Below, one piece after another: positions 32,178 to 44,238 of a DNA stretch of 64,000 nucleotides. The notes beneath the pieces were generated by a model. The model had not been told where the DNA came from. It worked only from the letters and a program-made list of their open reading frames with translations, and did not search any database. Positions within the stretch are counted from its first letter, which is position 1. Every line of letters starts with the position of its first letter. A program made the position numbers and the translations under genes. The DNA is from Capronia americana (lineage: Eukaryota; Ascomycota; Eurotiomycetes; Chaetothyriales; Herpotrichiellaceae): contig JADWQD010000001.1 in the NCBI GenBank assembly GCA_016110215.1, forward strand, positions 682,001-746,000, written 5' to 3'.

Positions 32178-33734
32178 GGTGCTCGCGCGCCGGAAGCTTT
32201 GCCATCTCTTGACTCCCCAGTAATGAAAGGCGTGCTTTGATGCAGCTTAGCCGGCCAGACGAAGTCAGCGCGACCCTCAGCTGGCGATGACAAAGCATTC
32301 ATGCCACCGGAGCTTGGCCAAGACGGGAGACTTCTACGGAGGAGTAGTAGCGCCGCTGATGAAATCCTAATCTGTCAATCTTGCATGAGGTGAGACTCAA
32401 TTGTCCATCTAGATTCATGCACTGCCGACATTCTACGCTGGTTGAGATCGGCACAGCGGTGATGAGAAATGGTCCTAGCATAATGCATCGGCTACGCCTT
32501 CGCGATCGCCTGTTCACTCAAGTCTCACAGAACTCTGTGAAGCTCCGATGAATGAGCCAAGTTCATCAGGCGAATTCCTAAACCGCGGACCATCGTCTAA
32601 ACAATGCGGCAAGATCGTCAGGTAAGATTGAGCAGCCTTGAACAGGATTGGCGCCGTCAGAACGTTGTGCTCCTCTCGCTTGGCTCCAAGAACTCACGAC
32701 TTATATGGAACTATGGCCAAGCTGTCCTCTGATTGCCATCTGCGTCAAAACATATCCTGCAGTACTTGGACTCTCGACGACGTGGACGACCTCTGAGCTG
32801 GATTTGTGAATCTCAGCCAATTCGCCGTCAAAAGGGCTGTCACCGTCTTCACGAGCCTCACTGGAATGGAGCTGTCACTGCTCGGACAGGCATCCTTCTC
32901 CGTGAAAGACAGCTAGGTGAGCGCCAATCTCGTACGGATGAAATAGTGAATGGACAACGTCTTCAAAAGCAGCACACAGGCGTCGATATTGACGGCTCAG
33001 ATTGAGGATTCTCAGACTTGTCCTCGACAGCCAATCTGGCAGAGGCATGAGCTGATGCGCTTCTTGCGCCTTAAATACCGCCACCCGGTATCGGTCTAAA
33101 TCGACACGATGGTGGTGGATGTCCAGTTCGACGAAGCCAATCAGAACTGCATTGCCCGTCGAAGCAGTCTGGCAATGATGGCGCTTGGTGTCTGGAAATC
33201 CAGGGAACCTGCTGATCTACACGCGTACGGAGTGCCGAAAAATATTGCTGCTGTGAACTTCACACACCACGGAAATGGAGCCCTTCAGAAAACAACAGCC
33301 AAAGCAAGAGATGATACGGAGTAGTAGCACTAACAAAGTGTCCTCGTACTGCCCCTGCCAGGCTGGCTGACAATACCAGCTCAACCAATCAGAGCAGCCT
33401 GGCTTATTCTTTCCGCAGAACGCCCCATTGTGGCGCCGAGGCCGTGCTTCGACTTGGCTTCACAACCTCGCGCCTCATAGTGTGGTATGGCTTACAGACA
33501 GTTTCGACAGGCTTATGATCCCTTTCACGTATGAATAGAACTATATGAGATGGATGCCTGGAATGCCCTCGATCAAAATATGTTCCCTTCCATGTCAACC
33601 GTCATCATCCCCGTCACCGTCACTGTCACGAGCAAGAAACGCGGTTCAACCCTCCAAGCAAGCAGAAGCAGAAGCATCTCCCATTAACCACTCCGCAAAT
33701 ATAGCAAAGCAACAAATCAACACACCTCCCCATA
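32178..33734. other. Long intergenic stretch
   Basis: About 1.56 kb with only short frames. Promoter of the DUF3425 gene on the left, of the DUF1398 gene on the right. Nothing else recognised. Confidence 0.5.
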
Positions 33735-34193
33735 ATGCCTAACCTCAGCCCCATCGCGAAGATCTTCGCCCAAGTCCACTCCCCTTCTGGCCTCCGCTTC
33801 CCCGAAACAGTCGCCGCCCTGCTCGTTTTGGGCGTCACGCGCTACCACGTCGACTATACCTCCTCCCTAGTGACCACGTACTCGGCGACGACTACTACCA
33901 CCTCCAAAGCTACTATGACAACAGAGCAGATCCCCGTCCCCACTCACGATTTTCACATCACCACCCCCGACGCGCGCCCGTGGGATCAGACCGGTATCAA
34001 GACCGCGATCAAGCGTGCCCAAGCCGGCGAGTCGGCTACCTACGCGGACTTCTCGCGGGAGATCATCGCCGCGGGGGCTGTAGGGTATTTTGCCTTCTTG
34101 GCCGGGAAGCGGGTCGTCTACTATGGTCAGGAGGGCGACGTCCATGTGGAGTGGTTTCCTGGGGCGGGGCCGGCGGTTTGGAAGCAGGAGTAA
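33735..34193 (+). CDS. DUF1398 (YbcV-like) family protein
   Basis: Intronless, 152 residues. Conserved DUF1398 blocks are FPETVAALLVLGVTRYHVDY near the start, WDQTGIKTAIKRAQAGESATYADFSREIIAAGAVGYFAFLAGKRVVYYGQEGDVHVEWFPG in the second half. The family is best known from bacteria (E. coli YbcV), and its function is not established. A Thr-rich insert (residues about 48-63) separates the halves. Intronless structure and bacterial relatives make horizontal transfer plausible. Confidence 0.85.
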   Translation: MPNLSPIAKIFAQVHSPSGLRFPETVAALLVLGVTRYHVDYTSSLVTTYSATTTTTSKATMTTEQIPVPTHDFHITTPDARPWDQTGIKTAIKRAQAGESATYADFSREIIAAGAVGYFAFLAGKRVVYYGQEGDVHVEWFPGAGPAVWKQE

Positions 34194-34808
34194 GAGGGTG
34201 AGAGGGAGGGTGAGCGAGTGACTGAGTGACTGAGAGGGTGAGTGAGTGAGTGAGTGAGTCAGTGAGTGAGAGTGCGGCTGCCGCATCTACGCTACTACTG
34301 CTGCTACGTAACGCAGTGTAGTGTAGTGTAGTGTACTTTAATGCGATGCTCAAGGCTCAGCGTGGCATGGCACGGCGTCAACCCTGACTCATGCGCATCA
34401 GCGATGTAAGAGCCCGGGATGGGAAGCACCATCAATATATTGTACATGCAACCTTAGATTTATGGATAGCCGAACAAGCAGGTAAACATACGATATGGAT
34501 CCTCTCGGACCCATGATTATCAATACTTACGTGTGAGTTCTAATTGCATGCATGGAGCTCCCGGACCACGGTATTATATATTTCCTCTCGTCAGAATGCA
34601 GCCGCTGGATATCTCAGGTCAGATACCAGTGTTCATGTCGCGAATGGTAGCTACAGCAGCAAGCCAGGACTGGAGTACGTCGTACATCGCTACAGGCCAG
34701 ATCCGGTACTTTCGAACCCCGTACAATATGTTTTCGAAATCTCGGCTCAGTACTCGCGCGCGTTGTGCAGTCTACCCTCTTGTCCTCGTCCCTCCCTCTC
34801 GAACTACT
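34194..34808. other. Intergenic between convergent genes, with microsatellite
   Basis: Contains the GAGT-type microsatellite directly after the DUF1398 stop and a GTGTA repeat (about 34315-34335). Confidence 0.6.
34195..34272 (+). repeat. (GTGA)n microsatellite
   Basis: Imperfect GAGT/GTGA 4-nt repeats, purest at 34236-34271. Confidence 0.9.
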
Positions 34809-36984
34809 TTAAGAGGCGCTAGTGCGGCTTAAGCCCAGACACTCAGCCATGCCGTAGAAGATGTCAACGCTATTGAACACGCCGGAGAATAACTCGGTGC
34901 AAGGCCCGCGGGTGAAGACCGGCACGTCAGTCAGGGAGTGCACGCCTTGGTCAGCCTAGACAGAAGAAGAAAGAAGAAACAGTCAGCATGAGTATTAGGA
35001 TGCAATGCGTAGGGAGCTTGAGGTTTGCGGGGAGCTTCAGGACAGGAGAGAAATGGACAGGCCGAACACGACTCACATTCACAGGCAGTGTCCCGTTGAC
35101 GATAAATCCAGTCACGGCATCGACGTAGTTGACGAAAAAATCTTCGTTGTCAAAGCCCGTGATGTTGATGGCTGGTTTGCGCGGGCCGTTCTTGTTGATG
35201 CGATAGTCTTCGCGGAAGTCCGGGAACGCGGCCAACCCGCTGTACAACGTGTATCGCGGGTCCCAGTTCGTGGGGAAGTTGACGCCCGGGCCGTAGACGA
35301 GGTTCTGGTCGCTGCCGACGCGGGCGGACGTGTTCGCAACCACGTACTGCGAGTGGCCGGAGTTCTGGTACGTGCCGACGGCGGTGCGCTTGTCGCGGGC
35401 GTTGTCCTGGGCGTTGAGGAAGCGCGTGTCCACGCTGCCCATGACGTCGAAGCCGTGGCCATGGTCGGCCGTCACGAGGAGGAGCGTGTTGTTCAGCTCG
35501 CCCTTCTCCGTCAGCCAGGCAATCGTGGCCTTGATGGTGTCGTCGAGTTCGAGCAGGTCGCCTAGCGCGCGGTCGTAGTCCAGGACGTGCATCATCTTAT
35601 CAATGCTGGCGGCCTCGGACATGAGGAAGAAGCCGTCGTCGGCATGGCGGGTGTGGAGGACCTCAAGAGCCTTGAGTGTCATCTCCTTCAGGCCGGGCTG
35701 GTCGGTGGCCGAGGCGTTCGACCCGTTCGGGGCGGTCTTGGAGCGGTTGAGGTTGGCCGGGTAGACGTTGCGGTCCACCCACACGGCCATGTTGTTGACC
35801 GAGAAGATGCCTAGGTGGCGGCTGGAGTTGTCGGAGGATTGTAGGGCGGTGTTGTTCAGCACGACGGTGTAGTTCTGCTGGGCGAACACTTCATAGTAGT
35901 CCTTGCCTTGGAAGGAACCCTTGTTGGGGTAGAATTGCTCGGCACCGCCGCCGAAGAGCACGTCGGGCCCGCTCCAGTTGGTCCATGTGTAATTGGTGAT
36001 GCCGTGGATGAAGGAGTCGACGACGGCTCCGTACTGGCCTCGGTCGCGCGTGTGGGCGGTCAAAGCCGCGGGCGTGGCATCCGCAATAAAGGCCGTGGAT
36101 ACGATGCCCACGCCGCCACCCCGGAGGCGATGGAATAGCTCTGCAATGGTCTCAACCTTAGGGTCGTCAAACTTGTTGGGAGAGCTGTCGGCGTAGACGC
36201 CCAACGCGTTGACCGTGGATTTGTGCCCAGTGTACAGAGCGGTCGCCGAGTTGGCACTGTCAGTGATGAAGCTGTCGATCGAATGTGTCATCTGGTGGCC
36301 GAGCATGGGAAATTGATCCAGGGCCAAGCGGGTTTGATATTTGCCGTTGATTTGCTGGTGGCCAATCAGGCGCGCCGCTGTTCAATTCTTTAGCGCGAAG
36401 TTGTATAGGGGAGGAGCTTCACTCTCACCAGTTATCATGTTTGTGGTCATTCCATCGCCAATGAACATGATGACATTCTTGGCTTTTTGTTGCGGAGCGA
36501 TGTCCCGAACGGTCCAATTGGCAAGAGTTGTCTGGGAGCCGTTGCGATATCTGAGAGTGGCGATGTACTGGCCGGGCTCGTAGAGAGCAACATTTCGCCA
36601 TGCCTTTGAGGCGACCCTAACTTGCGATGGCGTATGGGCAGCTTGAGCAAACAAGTCTTCGTACCAAGTGAAGTTCCAGGTCTCCAGTCTCGGTTCTGCG
36701 AGGCTGAAAAAGGATGTCACTGGCTGGGGCGTGCCGCCTTCCCGTTCAATGGTCAAAGTGAAGTTAGCGTCCGGGGTGGTATAGCCACGAATGGCTTCAC
36801 TGCCGTTCAGTGGAGCATGGATTTCAGCTCTGATGTCGAATCGTTGTCCTGGGAGGAAGTCGGCCTGGTCAGGTGGTAAGATACAGCCCAGAGTCGGGCA
36901 CGTCCCGAGTCTCTGGAAGGTTTGAGCAGCGCAATGGGTGCAGAAGGCACCAAAGGCCAACGCAACCTTCAGAGTGAGCTGCAT
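34809..36984 (-). CDS. Secreted alkaline phosphatase
   Basis: Exons 36429-36984, 35077-36377, 34809-34955 (2004 nt, 667 residues). Signal peptide MQLTLKVALAFGAFCTHCAA. The family metal site begins at MFIGDGMTTNM, the phosphoserine motif is SFITDSANSATA, and TADHGHGFD and NSGHSQYVV provide further metal ligands. The last exon supplies the GVHSLTDVPVFTRGPC block that places the final histidine, so the splice is well supported. There are many NxS/T sites. It hydrolyses phosphate monoesters outside the cell or in the wall. The N-terminal 180 residues before the phosphatase fold form an additional domain. Confidence 0.93.
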
Positions 36985-39344
36985 TTTGAGGTTCAGTAGG
37001 TCGAGGGACTTCGGAGTCAGAGCCTATGAGTGACCGACCTGAGGAAGATAGATCAAGGAGTAATTGCCAGCTCTAGGACCACGCAGCTTTTGTAGTTGTT
37101 ACCCTGGACATGTAGCCGTCTTCCCCCAGCCACAATGGGCAAGCTCTGCCGGCCCTCTCCCATTGAACTAGCTTTCGAGAGATCCAGAGGTATTTCTCGT
37201 CGTGGTAGCCACGAGCTTCGCTTTGCCCGCCGATATGGTGTAACTCGCATCGATATCCAACCTGGTTTGGGCAGGCGGAATCGATGCCAAGGCCCCAGTT
37301 GGAGACCCGACGGCATCGCCAAGGCCGGAGGGTGCAGAACAAGCATTGAGAGCCAATAAGCCACCCACGTTTCAAGAAAACGCGGCATCGGGTGATGTTG
37401 TCGACGCAAGGAAAGACTCCGCCCACGTTGTATAAGTCGCACATGAAGTGTGCCAAGAGCAAGCACCCAGCAAGCTCTTATGGTGTTCCCCGCTCCTTCA
37501 GATACACGGAATGCGTGGTAACAGCTACCGCCGCCATTGGAGAGCAGAAGAGTCGTGCCGCAGAACCGGGCGCCACGATATGGAGAGGTAGCACTGAATC
37601 AGGCTAAGCAGAGTTCCATCAGACACTTTGGAAGACAAAAACAAAATAGACAGGAGGGAAGAAGGAAGCCAGGAGTACAAGCGCGACCATACCGTTCCTG
37701 ATAGCTTCAAGCTCCGAGGCCGCAAAGCTCTCCTGCGCAACGAGATTCGCCCATCAAGATGTGTTTGAACGTTGCCTCTCGCTTTGGGTTCGTCGCCCTG
37801 CGTTGTGCCTGACACAATAATCTCCATTCAAATGGTCCTCTCGGTGGCACAGGAAAAGGCAAGGGATCAGTTGGAGGCGCAGAGTGTAGGAGATCCAGGT
37901 CACAGCTCCGCTATACTCAAGATTCGGTAAGTCTCGGTGCCGGCCGGCTTGCTCGCTAATCGCAATTGAGAAAGCAGTCTCGCAGTGTAGACTCAGGTAC
38001 AAGGTTGTGTTTGGCGTAAATAGCGCAGAGGATAGAGTGCTCCCCCGAACAACACAGCGAACGTTACATGCGCGACCGTACGAGTAGTCGAGCATCATGA
38101 CGGAGACCAAGGCACGTCACACGAGCAAGATCCGTAACGCAAGATGAGATCTGGTTTCAGCCTTCCTGGTACATTTGCGCCGCAGACAAGCTTTATGCTC
38201 GATCTCGGGGTGTTTTCCACGTTTCCGTTGATGGATTTTGCATTCCTGAATGTGTGTGAGATCTTCTACTGGCAGTCCGAGCCTTCGATTGGGGCGAGAT
38301 CCGACTTTTGACGGTATGCTGACAGCCACTACCTTGTACCCTCTCTCCATCTCACCACCGCTGCTGCATTCCGCGCCAGAAGATACATAAGGACCGCTGA
38401 GGCGCTCTGCATCGATGCTTGGGCCGCTCGGATGTCGGGGGCGACCACAATTGGACGTCGAGAGTCCGATCGAGTAGAATTCCTATTTGGAGAGAGATCC
38501 GTAGGGCGACCGATGCTGACACGTGCGAGGCTGATGTGCAGCGAGGGCCAAAAAGCAGGCAAACGGGAACATTATACTCGTCCGAGTACTGGGTATGCGA
38601 TCGAGAAGGAAAAAACACAAGGAGACGCGAACGGGGAGAAGGGAATGGCTTAAACCTGGCCAATAGAAGCGCCCCTAGGCCTGAGTCGCCCCTCTAGGCC
38701 TCCTTGAGCAAGGCCTATCAGCCACTTAGGCCCGCCCAGACCTGCGCTGGGTTTCCCACCTTCCTGCTTCCACACAAAAATCATCCCGCAACTTTCTCAC
38801 TAGCGCCTCACCTCCCCCTCCTGTTCTTCTCTCCACCACACAACATTTTCGAACACATGCCATATTCATAAGACAAGCTGCGGCTTACAGCTAGCCACCG
38901 GGCCTCGATGACCAAAGAACTGCGAATCTCATCCGTCTCGTCACCGGGACTGGCTCTCCCCTCCGCCACTCACAATGCTGAGAATGGCACTTGCACCATC
39001 GCCCTGGTAATGGCGTGCATACCACAAAAACATTGTCCATGAGCTTGTTTCGGCCGCTAATCCATGTTTGTTTCAAATTGTCCATTCTGGATGGGCCACA
39101 CGCTTCTTGGAGTGTGCCTTGTGTCCAATCCGGCCTGGCCCAGATGACATGCTTGAGGGTTTGAGTGGCGTTGCCAATGGCATGCTCTGCGTTCTGTATG
39201 GCGTGCATTCCCGGAGCTGACTATCACAGTACTTAAACAGAGCGCCACTTACCTGCAGCGGTCCCGTCCATACGAGGTCCACGAAACCCTATCCATCGGC
39301 AGTCGGACTAGAGAAACGGCATCCGCTCAGAGGAACCGAGAAAC
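36985..39344. other. Long intergenic stretch
   Basis: About 2.36 kb. Frames up to 137 codons on either strand show no domain or splice-consistent structure. A short AGGCCT/CCTAGG-rich patch occurs at 38670-38735. No gene called. Confidence 0.5.
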
Positions 39345-40566
39345 ATGGCGGATCCCAGCCCTGCGGAGAGCAGCTCACTGCTGTCCGGCCCTAAAAGGAA
39401 CAAATGGCTTCGAGAGCCCGACTTTTCTGATGCTCTCGGTGCTGGTTCCCTTCCTCGCCGTCGTCGCCGTTGGTTTTGGTTCATCATGGTCGTTGTGTCG
39501 TTCGTTTTTCTCGCTGGCCTAGCTTTGTCTCTGGCTGCTCCGCAACAGAGGAGGCAGGCGAGCGGTCCAGTCATTGGTATCAATTTTCAAGACCCTTCAG
39601 TGGTCCAGTTGGCGGATGGGAGCTATGTTGCCTATGCCGGTGTTAACGGGAACCCTGCTGGGTCTAATGTTTTGATTGCGACTTCTCCAGACTTTTCCAC
39701 CTGGACGGTCCTGTACGGCTATGATGCTTTGCCAAACCTGCCTTCGTGGGCCGCCTCGCCACCCCATGTATGGGCTCCTGATGTGACTCAGCTAGTAAGC
39801 ACTCCTTTCCGTGGGCTTGAATGGTCGACGGTTGCCTGACGCAGAACAGGATAATGGGAACTTTGTGCTGTACTATTCTGTGGTCATGGCCGAGTCACCG
39901 TCGAAGCATTGCGTTGCAGCAGCATATGCTCCCAATGCAGAAGGGCCATTCACCCCGGTCCAGACGCCTTTATTCTGTGATCTAGGCGCTGGAGGAGCAA
40001 TCGATGCAGATGGGTTCAACGATCCGACCACGAACCGCCAGTATGTCGTCTACAAAGTGGATGGCAATTCCGTCGGGAATGGAGGCGCCTGTTCGAATAC
40101 AGTAGCGCCGATCGCTCCCACGCCGCTCAACCTGCAGGAAGTCAGTAACGATGACGGTTATACGCTTCTTGGCGGCACAACAACTATCCTTCTTAATGAC
40201 CCAGACGATGGACCGAACATCGAGGCGCCTTCATTGACCTACGATGCTTCCTCTGGAACATACATTCTCTTCTACAGCTCAAAATGCTTCACACAAGCCC
40301 CTTACAACATTCGCTACGCTACCAGCAGGAGCGTGTACGGTCCTTTCACCAAACAACCAAATCCTTTCCTGGCGACCGGCAGTACAGTGGCCAATCTTTA
40401 CATCCCCGGCGGCATCGACATCACCAAGGACGGAAAAAAGGCCGTCTTCCATGGCGATACAAACATGGGCTGGTTCGCAGGTGACGGGAGTAAGCGGGTT
40501 CGCGCCATGTATGCCCTCGACTTGAACTTAGGAGGTGGCGCGGCTTATCCAGGTGGCTTGTATTGA
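39345..40566 (+). CDS. GH43-type glycosidase with N-terminal membrane anchor
   Basis: Exons 39345-39794 and 39850-40566 (388 residues). A cytosolic Arg-rich stretch (PRRRRR) precedes one hydrophobic segment (WFWFIMVVVSFVFLAGLALSLA), so this looks like a type II membrane protein rather than one with a cleaved signal. The five-bladed propeller begins at NFQDPSVVQL (catalytic base Asp). WAPDVTQL holds the pKa-modulating Asp, and PNIEAPSLTY the general-acid Glu. The family cleaves arabinan, xylan or related side chains. Intact motifs suggest an active enzyme. Confidence 0.9.
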
Positions 40567-40852
40567 TGCCGATCTGCTTCACCTTCCTCCTCTTCGCTTC
40601 CACCCAAAAGACACGAACAAGACCCAGAACAGAGTTATGACGTTGACGACCGAGAAATGTATCAAGTCAGATTGGAGCGATCTACCTTCCTGTACAAAAG
40701 CACGTGCGCTTGTTTTCGTCTCGGCAAGCGGTTTAGATTTGAGTATACTTTGGAAATACGGCACGCAGGATATAATTCTCGTCCGATGGACAACCAAGTT
40801 CGAGAAGATTGACCGAAAGGAATGCGGCACGATATATTATATCTCGTAGCTT

Positions 40853-41869
40853 TCAATTTAAATGCCCTTGTTTTTGTTTCAATTTCTCCCAACTCGCCTT
40901 CCCCCTCGCCGCCCATTCCTCCGGTCCGTTCTCCTCCCTCTTCATATCCCTGTGAAAGACCTCCATACTCACCCACCCAGCGCCGTCCCAACCACTGTCT
41001 CTCAACCACGCCTCCGTAACCATCTCCACAGGCAAATAAGCCCCATTGTTGTGCTCGAGCGGAAACAATCTCCCATACGTGCACCACGAATGCACCCCGT
41101 CCTTTTCAGCACTGTACGCCTCATGGCCCGGCAAAATCGGCGGCCTCATCCTCTCCGCATCACTAAGCTGGATATAGAAGATCTTGTCCCGCCTGCGCGC
41201 GTCGGGTTTATACCTCTCGACAAATCTCGCCAACGAAGCCCGCAGCGCGGCGTCCCCTCCTGGCCGACGTCCCGTGCGAGCCCGCGGATCCGCCCAAAGC
41301 CGCCCCAGCACATGATAACTATCGAGACAGAGCCCGAAATTGGGCCGATCGACCAGCTCCACGACACGCAGCGACTCCTCCCAGTCCGCGACGTGCGTGC
41401 CCCAGCCGAGGGCCTCGTACGCGAACCTGACAGGCCGGTCGGGATCAAGTCGCAGCCCCAGATCCGCCAACGCTCGCAGCTCGCCCACGATGACTTTGTC
41501 GTCGCCTATCGCGTCGGGGTCGTCATTGCTGGGGATCTGAATCGTGTGTGTGCCTAGCGCGTGGGCGAGGGCGATCCATTCCCTGGCTTCGTCCAGTCTC
41601 TGGGCCAGGCTCTTCGTCGGGTGGCCTTCGAAGTTGTCGAACGAGGCGAGGCTTAGAATGATGAGGCCATTCTTGGAGCATAGGGCTTGGATCTGTGATG
41701 CGGTGTCGAGGCGCGATAGCTTGTGCTGTGATGCGTGGGCGTCGAGGTCCGTGATGAAGAGTTCTACACCTTCGAAGCCCGCCGATGAGGCGGCCTGGAG
41801 TTTGCGTTCGAGCGTGTGCGTGGGGTGCCAACCTAGGGAGATCGTGGAGATTGCGAGTCTGTTGGTCAT
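40853..41869 (-). CDS. qutC: 3-dehydroshikimate dehydratase (quinate pathway type)
   Basis: Single exon, 338 residues, AP-endonuclease-2-like TIM barrel. The N-terminus (LAISTISLGWHPTHTLERKL), GFEGVELFITDL, RFAYEALGWGTHV, DRPNFGLCLDSYHVLGRLWADP, FYIQLSDAERM and GWVSMEVFHRDM follow the fungal qutC/qa-4 proteins closely. The enzyme converts 3-dehydroshikimate to protocatechuate for entry into the beta-ketoadipate route. No other quinate gene is nearby, so it may be a dispersed copy. Metal-binding Glu and Asp residues of the barrel are present. Confidence 0.92.
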   Translation of the reverse strand: MTNRLAISTISLGWHPTHTLERKLQAASSAGFEGVELFITDLDAHASQHKLSRLDTASQIQALCSKNGLIILSLASFDNFEGHPTKSLAQRLDEAREWIALAHALGTHTIQIPSNDDPDAIGDDKVIVGELRALADLGLRLDPDRPVRFAYEALGWGTHVADWEESLRVVELVDRPNFGLCLDSYHVLGRLWADPRARTGRRPGGDAALRASLARFVERYKPDARRRDKIFYIQLSDAERMRPPILPGHEAYSAEKDGVHSWCTYGRLFPLEHNNGAYLPVEMVTEAWLRDSGWDGAGWVSMEVFHRDMKREENGPEEWAARGKASWEKLKQKQGHLN

Positions 41870-42838
41870 GGAGGCGACGGATGTCGGAACGGAAACGGAA
41901 ACGGGAAGGGAACTGGAATGGTATCGCTTGAGTTATGTTTTTCTGAAACACGTTACTCCGTACACGGTATCAAAACCTAGGTTGGGAGTATATATGCAGT
42001 GCTGTGACTTGCAGAGAAGGGTCTGTCGATACGAGCACTGTAGTAGTTACCAAGGTCAACAGTCAAAACGGTATGTTTCCGCGTGCCAAGCCATGGGTAC
42101 GAGATGTAAATGTGCTTGGCCCTAACCGATATTCTGGCGCTATGTACGGAGAACCGACTCTGATCATCGAAATTCTGTGCCTCTAAAGGTGCTGCGTAAG
42201 TGCGGGACGCGGTCTACTGAAACGTGTATCGGAGTGAGTACTCTCCAGACCCGGCGTGCTCCTGACAGTCATCAGTCTATCGCATTGAACCAAACCATCA
42301 AGTTTGTTTTGCAGTCCTTAGGCGAGAAATGGCTTTGCGCAAAACGTGTCGGGCCCGAAAGTGCTTCTATCAGGGCCTACAGCTGCGAGGTTAAGTGATG
42401 AGTGTCCCGACTTTAGCTCAAAAAAGTGAGACAGCTCCACGGTGTGGTCAGGCAAGTTTGTTTCATTGGAGCTCGGATTCGAATTACACGGCATATGAAG
42501 AAATGATGGCAAACAGAGATTTGGCATTTCTCAGATGATGGTCAGGCTTTGGTCAGGCTTCAGTTCAAATGACAGGCGGCTGATGTCTGACCATTTGGTT
42601 TTGACGGACGATACTTGGCAGTTCGAAGTCAATTTGAGGTTCACTTCATTCACTCCTTCCTCAAGTTCACCGCCACACAATTGGGGCGATTGGCGTCACG
42701 TATTCTTAGTCCAAAACCCTCCCACTTTGATGCTATCAGCAAGCCAGGCACACCACAGGCGCCAGATAATAAACTGCGCTGAGCTAACTGCACAAGTGAC
42801 AGGCTCAAGCTGCCAGTATGTGCAACCCCGCCGATCTT
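41870..42838. other. Intergenic
   Basis: About 970 nt; frames lack domains. Promoter of the dehydratase on the left. Confidence 0.5.
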
Positions 42839-43512
42839 TTAACAAAGATTGAAGCAGGTGGCGTCACCAGCAAATGTTGTTGAACCGCCACCGGGTACAG
42901 GATTAACAGTGTACGATGTCGAGCAGTATAGGGTGGCGAGAGACGCCGTGACCACCTTGTCAACTGTCCCACAGCGAAATGTGGTGTAGGTGTTGCCGTC
43001 ATCTTTCGGAACCTTGTAAGTGACGCATTTCGGATGATCCGGGTCCCTCCCACTATATGAGTACAGTCGTCCGTCAGTTCCTAGGACCAGCTAACTTGAC
43101 GTGGGTTGCAAATGAAAGTAAGGAGTCTTTACCAAACAGCGGTACGCTGACCACATCCTGTGGTCGAACAAGACGCACTGCTCTCAGCCTGATCTAGACA
43201 TTTGGTCGGGAAGCCACAGTCGGAAAAGCTACCGTCACTGTCTACCGAGCAGCAGTCAAGCGCCAAGTTGGATTTGTCGTATGCGCAATATTTACTTGTC
43301 GCGCAAGCCAATAATACGTCTCCTGAACACACGCATGCGGTCTCCATATAGCTTCCAGCTCTTCGAAGCAGTTGGGGTCCGACGGTCGACCCTGTCAGCG
43401 GCGGCGAGCCTGACGAGACTGGAGGAGCGAGTAGCGTTGTTACTGGAGTCAAACCAGCAACGACATTGGAAAAGGCAACGAATAACAGTCCAGTCGGCCA
43501 CTGAGTGAACAT
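42839..43512 (-). CDS. Small secreted cysteine-rich protein
   Basis: Reconstructed from two exons, 43152-43512 and 42839-43080 (200 residues); an alternative donor at 43145 would also keep frame. Residues 1-20 (MFTQWPTGLLFVAFSNVVAG) form a signal peptide. The mature part has 15 cysteines, 10 in exon 1 (ACVCSGD, LACATSKYC, DCCSVD) and 5 in exon 2 (KCVTYKV, FRCGTV, LYCSTS, final FNLC). I do not recognise a named family. Size and cysteine content are those of effector-like or wall-associated secreted proteins. The exact junction is uncertain; the second exon's coherence supports it. Confidence 0.62.
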
Positions 43513-44238
43513 GTTGCTAGCTATGAAGAAGGTGTGTTCGTCCTTCACCTTTTGAAGAATATCACACAGAAGTTTATACGTTTCCTCGATCAGAGGGCCG
43601 AGCCTTGGTAAAGGATGTGTCGGATCCCTCTAGCGGCTTCAGAGCGCCTCGTCACGACCCGCCAGCTCCTGCTCCGGGCCCAGTCTTACTGAACCGACCA
43701 GCGCTCGCTCGCGTCCCTCGTGCCATGCCTTTTGTCGTTGCTGCAGCCAATGAAATGCGGAGGTAGCTCCGTTGACTCCTTGGCAGGCAACAGCCAAGAG
43801 CACAGCTGAAGACCGATATCGCCTAATCCTCCTCTGCCAGCCTCGTATCGAAGTCAATCACATCAGCGAAGCCATGTGAGCAATGGCAATACGAAGAGAT
43901 GGTGGTTGTGCCAATGTGATTTCGGATGTAACCATTCGACTATCTCTACGCGCAGTGGACGCAGTGGACGCAGTGGGCGCAGCGGAGTACAACTCGGGGC
44001 CCGAAGGAGCCAAATTGCTGAGGCGACACGAGCTTTCCTTTACTCAGAGAGCGATATGGCCTATTTACTGTTCATGCGAACCACTAACAGCTAAGGAGAA
44101 ACGTCACCTACTCGGATGATGCTACAGTGATACACTAGCTAAGAGTCTAACACCAGGAGCCTGTCCACGCTGATGTGGATAACTACGAGTTAACGGTTGT
44201 GCTTCACGCTCTAGCAAGTCATCCTCCACCTGACTACC
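43513..44238. other. Intergenic with short tandem repeat
   Basis: Divergent promoters. The only structure seen is the 9-bp repeat at 43952-43987. Confidence 0.5.
43952..43987 (+). repeat. 9-bp tandem repeat, four decaying copies
   Basis: Units GCAGTGGAC x2, then GCAGTGGGC and GCAGCGGAG. Confidence 0.85.

Noticed and set aside
35005..35565. 186-codon frame antisense to the alkaline phosphatase
   Set aside because: Shadow of GC-rich coding DNA; the opposite strand is a well-supported gene.
36985..39344. Hidden gene in the 2.4-kb gap
   Set aside because: Frames of 60-137 codons on both strands show no domain, no splice-consistent linkage and no signal peptide plus cysteine pattern.
40862..41557. 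231-codon frame antisense to the dehydroshikimate dehydratase
   Set aside because: Shadow frame with no conserved motif.
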